DNA of 62,416 nucleotides from Streptomyces sp. TRM49041. Its GTDB lineage: Bacteria; Actinomycetota; Actinomycetes; Streptomycetales; Streptomycetaceae. The notes under the pieces were generated by a model that saw only the letters and a program-made list of their open reading frames with translations, ran no database searches and was not told where the DNA came from. Position 1 is the first letter of the stretch. Each line of letters starts with the position of its first letter. The stretch lies in contig NZ_VSRY01000040.1 of the NCBI RefSeq assembly GCF_008271805.1, forward strand, positions 1 through 62,416, in the 5' to 3' direction. This document shows positions 44,861 to 52,845 of this stretch, in pieces. Both the position numbers and the translations under genes were made by a program.

Positions 44861-47353
44861 ATGACCGCGACGGAACCGGCCGACGGCGAGGCCCATGTCG
44901 CCGTCATCGGGATGGCGGTGCGGTTCGGAGAAGCCGCCGGTCCCGATGCGTACCGGGAACAGCTGCGCACACCCGGCGGCGCGGACACCCGCCGGCCGCT
45001 GGCCGACCCCTACGCGTTCGACAGCCGGTTCTTCGGCATCTCGCCGCGCGAGGCCACGGTCCTGGACCCGCAGCAGCGGGTCCTGCTGGAGTGCGCGCAC
45101 CACGCGCTGGAGGACGCCGCGCACGACCCGTCGCGCGAGGACCAGGTCGTCGGGATCTACGCGGGCGGCAGCACCACCTCCCACGCGGCGCTCCTGCGGG
45201 AGCGGGCCGACCTGCTCGCGCATGTCGACGACCGCCAGGTGCGGGCCGCGACCGGCGCCGACTTCCTGGCCGCCCGGGCCGCCTACAAGCTGGGCCTGAC
45301 GGGACCGGCCGTGTCCGTGCAGGCCGCGGGGGCGACCGCGCTCGTGGCGGTGCACACCGCCGTGCAGGCCCTGCTCGGCGGCGAGTGCGATGTCGCGCTG
45401 GCCGGAGCCGTCACCGTACGCGCGGACGCCGACGCCCGGGGCGCCACCGGAGGCTGCGCCGTCGTCGTGCTCAAGCCACTGGCGGATGCCCTGGAGGACG
45501 GCGACCGGATCCACGCCGTCGTGCGCGGTACCGCCGTCGGCAGGTCCCGCCCTGGGGAGTCCGGCCCGGACGGGCGCGCCCGGATCGCCCGGGACGCCCG
45601 GCGCGTGGGCGACGTGGCACCGGGGACGGTCGCCGCCGTCGACACACCACCCGGCGACGGGGTCACGGACGTCGCACCCGCCATGGCCGCCTTCGTACGC
45701 GCCGTGCTCTGCGTACAGGACGGCACACCACCGGCGGACGGCACACCACCGCCGGACGCCGACCGGTCGGACGCGGAAGGGTCGGACGCGGAGGGGTCGG
45801 ACGCGGAGGGGTCGGACGCGGAGGGGTCGGACGCGGAGGGGTCGGAGGCGGACGGGTCCGACACCGGCCGGTCGGGCGCGGGCCGTCCGCGGCGGGCAGG
45901 GCTGAGCGTCTCCGCCCCCTTCGGCCTCCACGCCCACGTCGTCGTCGAACAGCCCCCCGCCCCGCGGAGCTACCCGTCCCCGCCGGAGCCGGAGGAGTCC
46001 CCGGAGCGCGGCGCGGCATGGCAGCTGCTGCCGCTCTCCGCCAAGACCCCCACCGCCCTCGCGGACACGGCGGCGCGCCTGGCACACCACCTCCAGGACC
46101 CCCGGCGAGGCGGCGCCCCGCTGCGCGACGTGGCCCGGACCCTGCAGACCGGACGCACCGCGCACGCCCACCGGGCCTGGGTCGTGGCGCGTGACGCCGC
46201 CGAGGCCGCCGAAGCGCTCGCCGGCCTGAAGATCAAGGAGCGGAGCGCGCATGACCCCGGCCGCGACGCGCCCCCCGTGGTCTTCACCTTCCCCGGGCAC
46301 GGCGGCCAGCACATGGGCATGGCCCGGCAGCTCTACCGCACCGACCCGCTGTTCCGGGCGGACGTCGACGCCGGCGCCCGGCATGCGAGGGCCGAGGCGG
46401 GCCTGGACCTGCGGGCCGTACTCGACCCGGAGGGCGAGAAGGCCGAGGAGCAGGCGCGGCACGCGCTGTCCGACGGGGCCGTCGCCCAGCTCGCCGTGTT
46501 CGTCCTGGAGCACGCGCTCGCCCGCGCGTTCATCCGCTGGGGGGTGCGGCCGGCGGCGGTCGTGGGCCACAGCCTCGGCGGCTACGCGGCCGCCTGCGTC
46601 GCCGGTGTCTTCTCCTTCCCGGACGCCCTACGGATGGTCGTACGCCGCACCCGGCTGCTGCTGAGCCTCGCCCCCGGAGCCATGGCGGCCGTACGCATGC
46701 CCGAGGAGGAACTGCTGCCGCTGCTGCCGGCGGGCGTCGACATCGGCGCGATCAGCGGGCCCGACCAGGTCACCATCTCCGGACCGCGCACCCCGGTGGA
46801 GCGGTTCGTCGAGGAGGCGACCGCCGAGGGTCTCGAAGCGCGGCTCCTGAAGATCCCCGGAGCCGGACACTCGTCCCTCGTCGAACCGCTCCTCGGCGAC
46901 TTCGCCGCCTTCCTGGAGACCGTGGAGTTCCACGCGCCGCGCATCCCGGTGATCTCCGACACCACCGGCACCTGGGCGAGCCCCGACGAGATCACCACCC
47001 CCGCGTACTGGTGCGCCCACATGCGCAGGACCGTCCGCTACCACGACGTGCTGGAGACCCTGAGCGCCTACGAGCGCTGCGCCCTGCTCGAGGTCGGCCC
47101 CGGTACCACGCTCACCGCCCTCGCCCGGCGCCACGGGGGGCTGCGGCACGGCCGGCACGCCATCCTGCAGGCGCTGCCCCACCCGACCGACCCGACGCCC
47201 GACATGAAGATCCTGCTGTCCGCTCTGGGCGCGCTGTGGGCGGCCGGAGCCGACGTGACCTGGGCCGCGCTCCCCACGGATGGGACGCCCCGGAGGACCG
47301 GCCTGCCGGGACACCCCCTCCAGCGCGCCCAGTTCCCCCTGCCCGCGAACTGA
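44861..47353 (+). CDS. Type I PKS: degenerate KS, active AT
   Basis: An 830-aa protein. The KS-like half (about 10-390) has lost its catalytic residues: the Cys position reads QAAGATAL (Gly157), the ETHGT region is replaced by VDTPPGDG, and the second His segment is replaced by a tandem-repeat linker. The AT (about 460-780) is intact: FPGHGGQ, Ser571 in VVGHSLGGYAAA, and GAGH (667-670) at the specificity site where malonyl ATs have HAFH and methylmalonyl ATs YASH. That form fits a larger alkylmalonyl unit. No ACP. Acts presumably with the PKS at 40094, like KS-alpha with KS-beta. Confidence 0.9.
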   Translation: MTATEPADGEAHVAVIGMAVRFGEAAGPDAYREQLRTPGGADTRRPLADPYAFDSRFFGISPREATVLDPQQRVLLECAHHALEDAAHDPSREDQVVGIYAGGSTTSHAALLRERADLLAHVDDRQVRAATGADFLAARAAYKLGLTGPAVSVQAAGATALVAVHTAVQALLGGECDVALAGAVTVRADADARGATGGCAVVVLKPLADALEDGDRIHAVVRGTAVGRSRPGESGPDGRARIARDARRVGDVAPGTVAAVDTPPGDGVTDVAPAMAAFVRAVLCVQDGTPPADGTPPPDADRSDAEGSDAEGSDAEGSDAEGSDAEGSEADGSDTGRSGAGRPRRAGLSVSAPFGLHAHVVVEQPPAPRSYPSPPEPEESPERGAAWQLLPLSAKTPTALADTAARLAHHLQDPRRGGAPLRDVARTLQTGRTAHAHRAWVVARDAAEAAEALAGLKIKERSAHDPGRDAPPVVFTFPGHGGQHMGMARQLYRTDPLFRADVDAGARHARAEAGLDLRAVLDPEGEKAEEQARHALSDGAVAQLAVFVLEHALARAFIRWGVRPAAVVGHSLGGYAAACVAGVFSFPDALRMVVRRTRLLLSLAPGAMAAVRMPEEELLPLLPAGVDIGAISGPDQVTISGPRTPVERFVEEATAEGLEARLLKIPGAGHSSLVEPLLGDFAAFLETVEFHAPRIPVISDTTGTWASPDEITTPAYWCAHMRRTVRYHDVLETLSAYERCALLEVGPGTTLTALARRHGGLRHGRHAILQALPHPTDPTPDMKILLSALGALWAAGADVTWAALPTDGTPRRTGLPGHPLQRAQFPLPAN
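45765..45854 (+). repeat. Six tandem 15-bp units inside the second PKS gene
   Basis: Units of GGTCGGACGCGGAGG (five near-perfect and one diverged) encode an acidic Gly-Ser-Asp-Ala-Glu linker in frame. Just upstream (from about 45722) an 18-bp unit is also duplicated. The repeats sit where the second catalytic-His segment of the KS should be, suggesting slippage filled a deletion. Confidence 0.85.
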
Positions 47354-47371
47354 CGAGAGACCAGGAGACCA

Positions 47372-48637
47372 GTGACCATGGGGAAGACGCTGTACGAACT
47401 GGGCGAGATGCCGCCCCTCGGCTCCGTGCCGGAGAAGATGTACGCCAGCCTGATCCGCCGGGAGCGGTTCGGCGAACCCCGCAGGGCGTTCGCCACGGAG
47501 GTCATCGACACGCCCAGGCCCGGCCGCGGCCAGGTCCTGGTCTGGGTGATGGCCGCCGGCATCAACTACAACAACGTATGGGCCGGTCTCGGCTTCCCGC
47601 TCGACGTCATCGCCGCCCGGCAGAAGCGCGGCGAGACGGAGGACTTCCACATCGGCGGGTCGGAGGGCTCCGGAGTCGTGTTCGCCGTCGGCGAGGGCGT
47701 CTCAGGGGTGTCCGTGGGCGACGAGGTCATGCTCTCCGGCGGCCAGTGGGACGAGCACTCCGAGGACATCCGCCTCGGCGGCGACCCGACCTTCGCCTCC
47801 AGCCTCCAGGCCTGGGGGTACGAGTCGAACTACGGCTCCTTCGCACAGTTCGCCCTGGTCCAGGACTTCCAGTGCCACCCCAAGCCCGAGAACCTGACGT
47901 GGGAGGCCGCGGCCGCCTTCATCCTCACCGGCGCCACCGCGTACCGCCAGCTGTTCGGCTGGGCGCCCAACACCGTCCAGCCCGGTGACCCGGTGCTGAT
48001 CTGGGGCGGCGCGGGCGGCCTCGGCTCCATGGCGATCCAGCTGGTGCGCAACGCGGGCGGCATTCCCGTCGCCGTCGTCTCCAGCGAGGAACGGGGGGAG
48101 TACTGCCGTCGCCTGGGCGCCGCGGGCGTGATCAACCGCCGTGACTTCACCCACTGGGGCCGTATGCCCGACCTCGGCGACCCCGCCGCCTACGCCGCCT
48201 GGATGGCGCAGGTCCGCGCCTTCGGCCGCAGCTTCTGGGAAGCCGTGGGGGCACGACGCGCACCGAAGATCGTCTTCGAGCACAGCGGCCAGGACACCAT
48301 CCCCACCTCGATGTATCTCTGCGACACCGGCGGCATGGTCACCATCTGCGGAGGCACCTCCGGATACGCCGCCGACGTCGACCTGCGCTTCCTGTGGATG
48401 CGCCAGAAGCGGCTCCAAGGCTCCCACGGCTTCAACCCCGCCCAGTGCCGCGCGATCATCAAGCTCGTCGCCTCCGGACTCGTCGACCCCTGCCTCTCCC
48501 GGATGTTCACCTTCGACGAGATAGGGGAGGCCCACCAGCTGATGCACGAGAACGACCAGCCGCCCGGCAACATGGCGGCCCTCGTCAACGCCCCCCGGCC
48601 CGGGCTCACCACCCTGGAGACGGACGGCCGGCCATGA
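47372..48637 (+). CDS. ccr: Crotonyl-CoA carboxylase/reductase
   Basis: A 421-aa medium-chain dehydrogenase-fold enzyme of the Ccr family. GTG 47372 has CAGGAGACC about 2-10 nt upstream; ATG 47378 is the alternative. Motifs: INYNNVWAGLG, HIGGSEGSGVV, WGYESNYGSFAQFALV, IWGGAGGLGSMAIQ and FEHSGQDTIPTSMYLC. It reductively carboxylates an enoyl-CoA to an alkylmalonyl-CoA. Next to an AT with a GAGH motif it should provide a longer-chain extender (for example from a C6-C8 enoyl-CoA). Chain length not readable here. Confidence 0.95.
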   Translation: MTMGKTLYELGEMPPLGSVPEKMYASLIRRERFGEPRRAFATEVIDTPRPGRGQVLVWVMAAGINYNNVWAGLGFPLDVIAARQKRGETEDFHIGGSEGSGVVFAVGEGVSGVSVGDEVMLSGGQWDEHSEDIRLGGDPTFASSLQAWGYESNYGSFAQFALVQDFQCHPKPENLTWEAAAAFILTGATAYRQLFGWAPNTVQPGDPVLIWGGAGGLGSMAIQLVRNAGGIPVAVVSSEERGEYCRRLGAAGVINRRDFTHWGRMPDLGDPAAYAAWMAQVRAFGRSFWEAVGARRAPKIVFEHSGQDTIPTSMYLCDTGGMVTICGGTSGYAADVDLRFLWMRQKRLQGSHGFNPAQCRAIIKLVASGLVDPCLSRMFTFDEIGEAHQLMHENDQPPGNMAALVNAPRPGLTTLETDGRP

Positions 48638-50388
48638 GCACCGCGCCACGGCCTCCGGGCGATGCGCAACGACGCCCGTCGACCCTGCCCGCCCTGCTCG
48701 CCCGACACGCCGAGGAGACCCCGCACCAGGTCGCGTACGTCTACCTCCGCAACGGCGAGGAAGTCGGCGAGCGGACCACGTACGCCAGGCTCCACACCGA
48801 CGTCCGGACCCGGGGGACGGCGCTCGCCCGGGCGGCCGCCGGCGCCCGCAGCGCCGTGCTGCTGTACCCCAACGGCCTGGAGTTCGTCCGGAGCTGGCTG
48901 GCCTGCACCACCGCCGGGATCATGGGAGCCCCCCTCCAGGTACCCACGCGCCGGCACGCCGTGCGCCGCCTGCGCACCGTCGCCGACGACGCGGGCACCA
49001 CCCTGGTGCTCACCACCGGGGAGGTCCGCGACCAGGTGCTCGCCGACTTCGGCGGCCTCCCCGAGCTGGCCGGGCTCGACCTCGTCGCCAGCGACGAACT
49101 CCCGGCCGACACGGCCCCCGGCACCCCGCTGCCCGAGACCCGCCTCTCGGACGTGGCGCTGCTCCAGTACACGTCCGGCTCCACCGGCTCGCCCAAGGGC
49201 GTCATGGTCACCCACGCCAACTTCTGGGCCAACGCCCGGGAGACCGACGAACTGTGGCCGCTCGGCGACGACGGCACCATCGTCTCGTGGCTGCCGTTCT
49301 TCCACGACATGGGCCTCATGCTCGGCGTGGTCCTGCCGCTCTGGGCCCGCCGCCCCGCCTGTCTGATGGGCCCCGAGGCATTCATCCGCCGCCCGGCCCG
49401 CTGGCTGGAGGCCCTGTCCCGGTACGGCGGAACCCACTCGTCCGCCCCCAACTTCGCCTACGACCTGTGCGTCCGCGGGGACGGTGTCCGCGGCCCGCTC
49501 GACCTGTCGCGGTGGCGTGTGGCCATCAACGGCGCCGAGCCGGTGCGCACACACACGGTGCGCGACTTCATCGGGAAGTTCGCTCCGCACGGCCTCGACC
49601 CGCGCGCGGTCTCACCGGCCTACGGACTCGCCGAGAACACCCTGAAGGTCAGCGGCAGCCCCGGCGGCACCGAACCGGCGGCGCTCCTGCTGGACGCCGC
49701 CGAGCTGGGCCGCGGCAGGGTCGTCCGGCTCCCCGAGGACCGTGAAGACACCGCAGGCGCCGCCACGGTGATGAGCTGCGGCGGCACGGTGGGAGACACC
49801 CGGGTACGCATCGTGGACCCGCGTACCCGGAGGGCCGTCGGCCCCGACGAGGTGGGCGAGATCTGGGTGTCGGGGCCGTGTGTGACGGCCGGGTACATCG
49901 GACGCGAGGACGAGACCGAGGGCACCTTCCGCGCCCGCGTCGCCGGCGACGAGGCGTCCGGGCCCCACCTGCGGACCGGCGACATGGGTTTCGTCCGGGA
50001 CGGCCAGGTGTACGTCACCGGGCGGCTGAAGGACCTCATCGTCGTCAAGGGCCGCAACCACTACCCGCAGGACCTCGAGTACACCGTGGAGACCAGTCAC
50101 CCCCTCCTGCGCACTTCGTCCGCCGCCGCGTTCGCGGTGGACACCGGCGAACGCGAGGCGCTGGTCGTCGTGGTGGAGGGCGACAGCCGGCTGCTGCGCT
50201 ACGCCGGCGCGGAGGAGGTCACGGCGGCCGTCCGCGACGCCGTACGCCGCGACCACCGCGTCGACGTCGAGGAGGTGGTGCTGATCCGCCGCGGCACGCT
50301 GCCGAAGACCACGAGCGGAAAGGTGCGCCGCCGCAGCTGCCGGGAACGGTACGAATCGGGGTCGCTCGCGCACCTCACGCGGATTTGA
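48634..50388 (+). CDS. Fatty acyl-AMP ligase (FAAL)
   Basis: A 584-aa ANL enzyme. LQYTSGSTGSPKGVMVTH, then the FAAL-typical DDGTIVSWLPFFHDMGLM, AYGLAENTL, LRTGDMGFV and LKDLIVVKGRNHYPQDLE. FAALs make acyl-AMP and load a carrier protein instead of forming CoA esters. It could prime the carrier at 39736 or the PKS ACP with a fatty acid, or feed the precursor of the alkyl side chain. ATGA overlap with ccr suggests linked roles. Confidence 0.92.
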   Translation: MSTAPRPPGDAQRRPSTLPALLARHAEETPHQVAYVYLRNGEEVGERTTYARLHTDVRTRGTALARAAAGARSAVLLYPNGLEFVRSWLACTTAGIMGAPLQVPTRRHAVRRLRTVADDAGTTLVLTTGEVRDQVLADFGGLPELAGLDLVASDELPADTAPGTPLPETRLSDVALLQYTSGSTGSPKGVMVTHANFWANARETDELWPLGDDGTIVSWLPFFHDMGLMLGVVLPLWARRPACLMGPEAFIRRPARWLEALSRYGGTHSSAPNFAYDLCVRGDGVRGPLDLSRWRVAINGAEPVRTHTVRDFIGKFAPHGLDPRAVSPAYGLAENTLKVSGSPGGTEPAALLLDAAELGRGRVVRLPEDREDTAGAATVMSCGGTVGDTRVRIVDPRTRRAVGPDEVGEIWVSGPCVTAGYIGREDETEGTFRARVAGDEASGPHLRTGDMGFVRDGQVYVTGRLKDLIVVKGRNHYPQDLEYTVETSHPLLRTSSAAAFAVDTGEREALVVVVEGDSRLLRYAGAEEVTAAVRDAVRRDHRVDVEEVVLIRRGTLPKTTSGKVRRRSCRERYESGSLAHLTRI

Positions 50389-50488
50389 CGTCCACCGGAC
50401 ACGAACGTGAAGGAACGCTGCCGTAAATGACCGCCAATTGTCCGCTCGCGAAGGGATGTTGACGTTCTACGCCGGTACGATGAGGCAC

Positions 50489-51370
50489 ATGGAGTTACGC
50501 CAGTTGGAGTACCTCGTGGCCGTCGCCGAAGAGGCGAGCTTCACCAAAGCCGCCGCCCGCGTATTCGTGACGCAGCCCTGTGTGAGTGCTCAGATAAGGC
50601 GGCTTGAGCGAGAACTCGGACAGGACTTGCTCGACCGCGGCGGCCGGACGGTACAGCTGACGGAGGTCGGTGCCGCGGCCCTGCCCCACGCCCGCGCCGT
50701 ACTCGCGGCGATGGACGGTGTCCGCAATGCCGTGGACGACTTCACCGGACTCGTCCGAGGGCAGGTCGTCATCGGCTCGGTCGCCTCGTCCCTCTCCGTG
50801 GAACTCCCCGAACTCATAGCCGACTTCAGCGAGAAATACCCGGCGGTGGAGATCTCTCTCTCCGAAGGGACCACCGACCAGCTGGCGGACTCCGTACGGG
50901 CCGGGCGGACCGACGTCGCGATCATCGGCGTCTCCGCCGAACCCCCGGCCGGACTGGAGACCCAGGTCATCGCCGACGAGTCCCTCATCGGCGCGGTCAG
51001 CCACGACCACCCTCTGGCACGGCGGACCAGCGTTCCTCTCGAGGACCTGGAGTGCCACGCCCTGATGTGCCTGCCCGTCGGCAGCGGTCTGCGGGCCGCC
51101 GCCGACGCGGCATGGGCAGCCGCCGGCGTCCGGCCCCGGATCGCGTTCGAGGCGGGCGACCCACGCGTGCTGGCACAGCTCGCCTCGCGCGGCCTCGGCG
51201 TGGCGATCCTTCCCGAGCGGTTCGTCCGCGGCCACGCGGGCCGGCTGCACCCGGTCGAGATCCTCAGCCCGCGGCTGCGCGGACGGCTGGCACTCGCCTG
51301 GCGGTCCGGCGACCGGATCGGCCCGGCCGCCCGGGCCCTGGTGGCGCACGCGCGCTCGGTGCTGGCCTAG
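50489..51370 (+). CDS. LysR-family transcriptional regulator
   Basis: A 293-aa protein starting MELRQLEYLVAVAEEASFTKAA at ATG 50489; upstream in-frame starts at 50438 and 50480 are possible. N-terminal winged helix (about 1-60), then a type 2 periplasmic-binding-like effector domain (about 90-290). The third codon is TTA (50495). It follows the FAAL gene by 100 bp and precedes cydAB by 62 bp on the same strand, so it may control the right arm or cydAB. The ligand is unknown; a phenazine or aromatic acid is plausible. Confidence 0.9.
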   Translation: MELRQLEYLVAVAEEASFTKAAARVFVTQPCVSAQIRRLERELGQDLLDRGGRTVQLTEVGAAALPHARAVLAAMDGVRNAVDDFTGLVRGQVVIGSVASSLSVELPELIADFSEKYPAVEISLSEGTTDQLADSVRAGRTDVAIIGVSAEPPAGLETQVIADESLIGAVSHDHPLARRTSVPLEDLECHALMCLPVGSGLRAAADAAWAAAGVRPRIAFEAGDPRVLAQLASRGLGVAILPERFVRGHAGRLHPVEILSPRLRGRLALAWRSGDRIGPAARALVAHARSVLA

Positions 51371-51432
51371 GTCGTGTCCGGCACGGACACGCGCCTCCGC
51401 GCTCCCCGTACACCTCACCCTGGAAAGCGACC

Positions 51433-52800
51433 GTGAACGCAGTCGACCTCGCCCGGCTCCAGTTCGCCACCACGGCGACGCTGCACTTCCTCTTCGTCGC
51501 CCTCACCCTCGGGCTGGTCACGGTCGTCGTACTGATGCAGACCCGGGCCGTACGGACCCGTGACCCGGAGACGAAGGCGACACGGATGCGCCGCGTCCGC
51601 TTCTGGGGCGGGCTCTATGTCATCAACTACGCGCTGGGTATCGTCAGCGGGCTCGCCCAGGAGTTCCAGTTCGGGCTCAACTGGTCCGGACTCTCGCACG
51701 TCATGGGCAACATCGTCGGCGCACCGCTGGCCATCGAGACCATCGTCGCGTTCTTCCTGGAGTCCACGTTCCTCGGCATGTGGGCCTTCGGCTTCCACCG
51801 CATCCCCGCCCGCGCACACCTCGTGCTGATCTGGCTGGTCACCCTCACCGCCTACGCCTCCACGTTCCTGATCATGGTGGTCAACGGCTTCATGCAGAAG
51901 CCGGTCGGCTACGAGACGACCGGTGGGGTCGCCCGCGTCGTCGACTGGGGCGCGGTCTTCGCCAACGAGGCGACCTGGTACGCGGTCGTGCACATCGCCG
52001 GCGCCGTGGCCCTGCTCGCCGGCATGTTCCTCGCCGCGGTCAGCGCGTACCACCTCCGCCGCGACCAGGAGGTCGCCTTCTTCCAGCCCACGCTGGCGCA
52101 GGGATCGGTGGTGGCGGGTATCGGCGCGTTCGTCACCGTGACCGCGGGCGGCGCCCACCTCGTCGCGCTGAAGGACTACCAGCCCGAGAAGTACGCCGTG
52201 CTGATGGGCGAGTCCGGTGCGCGGCTGGACGCGGCCAGGGCCGCCGCGGCGGCCCGGTACGGCCCGGGGGAGTGGCTGCCGCCGGCCTGGGTGGGCATCG
52301 CCTCCCTGGCCATGCTCGCCATCGGCGTGTTCCTGCTCCTGCTGGCCTGGATCCCGGCGACCGCCGCGGCGGGCGGGAAGGGTGTACCGCTGTCCCGGAA
52401 ACGCTTCCGGCTCCGGCTGGCCATGGTCCTGCTGCCGTTCGGGTTCGCCGCCCTGGTCCTCGGCTGGCTCAGCCGTGAGGTCGGACGCCAGCCGTGGATG
52501 GTGACCGGCGAGCTCACCGTGGAGAAGGCCGTCAGCGACGTCTCCACCGGCGGGATGCTGCTGTCCTTCATCGCCTTCACAGCCGTCCTGCTCACCCTCG
52601 CAGTCGTCGACTGGACGCTGATCTCCCGCTTCGCCCGCCTGGGACCGGACAGCGGATTCATCGGCGACCCCGGCATGTTCCCCGGCCCGGAGCAGCAGCC
52701 GGACCCGGACCGCGCCCGGGCGGCCGACCCCACCGACGACCGCACCGACGACCGCACCGACGACCCCACCGACGACGCCGACGCTCCGTTCTCCTACTGA
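51433..52800 (+). CDS. cydA: Cytochrome bd ubiquinol oxidase subunit I
   Basis: A 455-aa integral membrane protein with about nine transmembrane segments; GTG 51433. The haem ligand equivalent to E. coli His19 is His18 (TATLHFLFV). The second His ligand is in WYAVVHIAGA; GRQPWMVTGEL, next to the Met-ligand region, is conserved. The Q-loop is short, as in actinobacteria. The C-terminus has a repetitive Asp/Arg/Thr tail (TDDRTDDRTDDPTDD). With CydB it forms a high-affinity quinol oxidase that resists respiratory poisons. No cydCD genes follow. Confidence 0.95.
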   Translation: MNAVDLARLQFATTATLHFLFVALTLGLVTVVVLMQTRAVRTRDPETKATRMRRVRFWGGLYVINYALGIVSGLAQEFQFGLNWSGLSHVMGNIVGAPLAIETIVAFFLESTFLGMWAFGFHRIPARAHLVLIWLVTLTAYASTFLIMVVNGFMQKPVGYETTGGVARVVDWGAVFANEATWYAVVHIAGAVALLAGMFLAAVSAYHLRRDQEVAFFQPTLAQGSVVAGIGAFVTVTAGGAHLVALKDYQPEKYAVLMGESGARLDAARAAAAARYGPGEWLPPAWVGIASLAMLAIGVFLLLLAWIPATAAAGGKGVPLSRKRFRLRLAMVLLPFGFAALVLGWLSREVGRQPWMVTGELTVEKAVSDVSTGGMLLSFIAFTAVLLTLAVVDWTLISRFARLGPDSGFIGDPGMFPGPEQQPDPDRARAADPTDDRTDDRTDDPTDDADAPFSY

Positions 52801-52820
52801 CCCGGCCGACCGCGCACAGC

Positions 52821-52840
52821 CGACAGGACTCGACAGGACT
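52821..52840 (+). repeat. Duplicated ribosome-site decamer before cydB
   Basis: CGACAGGACT occurs twice in tandem immediately upstream of the cydB start. Each copy contains an AGGA that can pair with 16S rRNA; the second is properly spaced. Probably a small duplication. Confidence 0.7.
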
Positions 52841-52845
52841 CCGCT

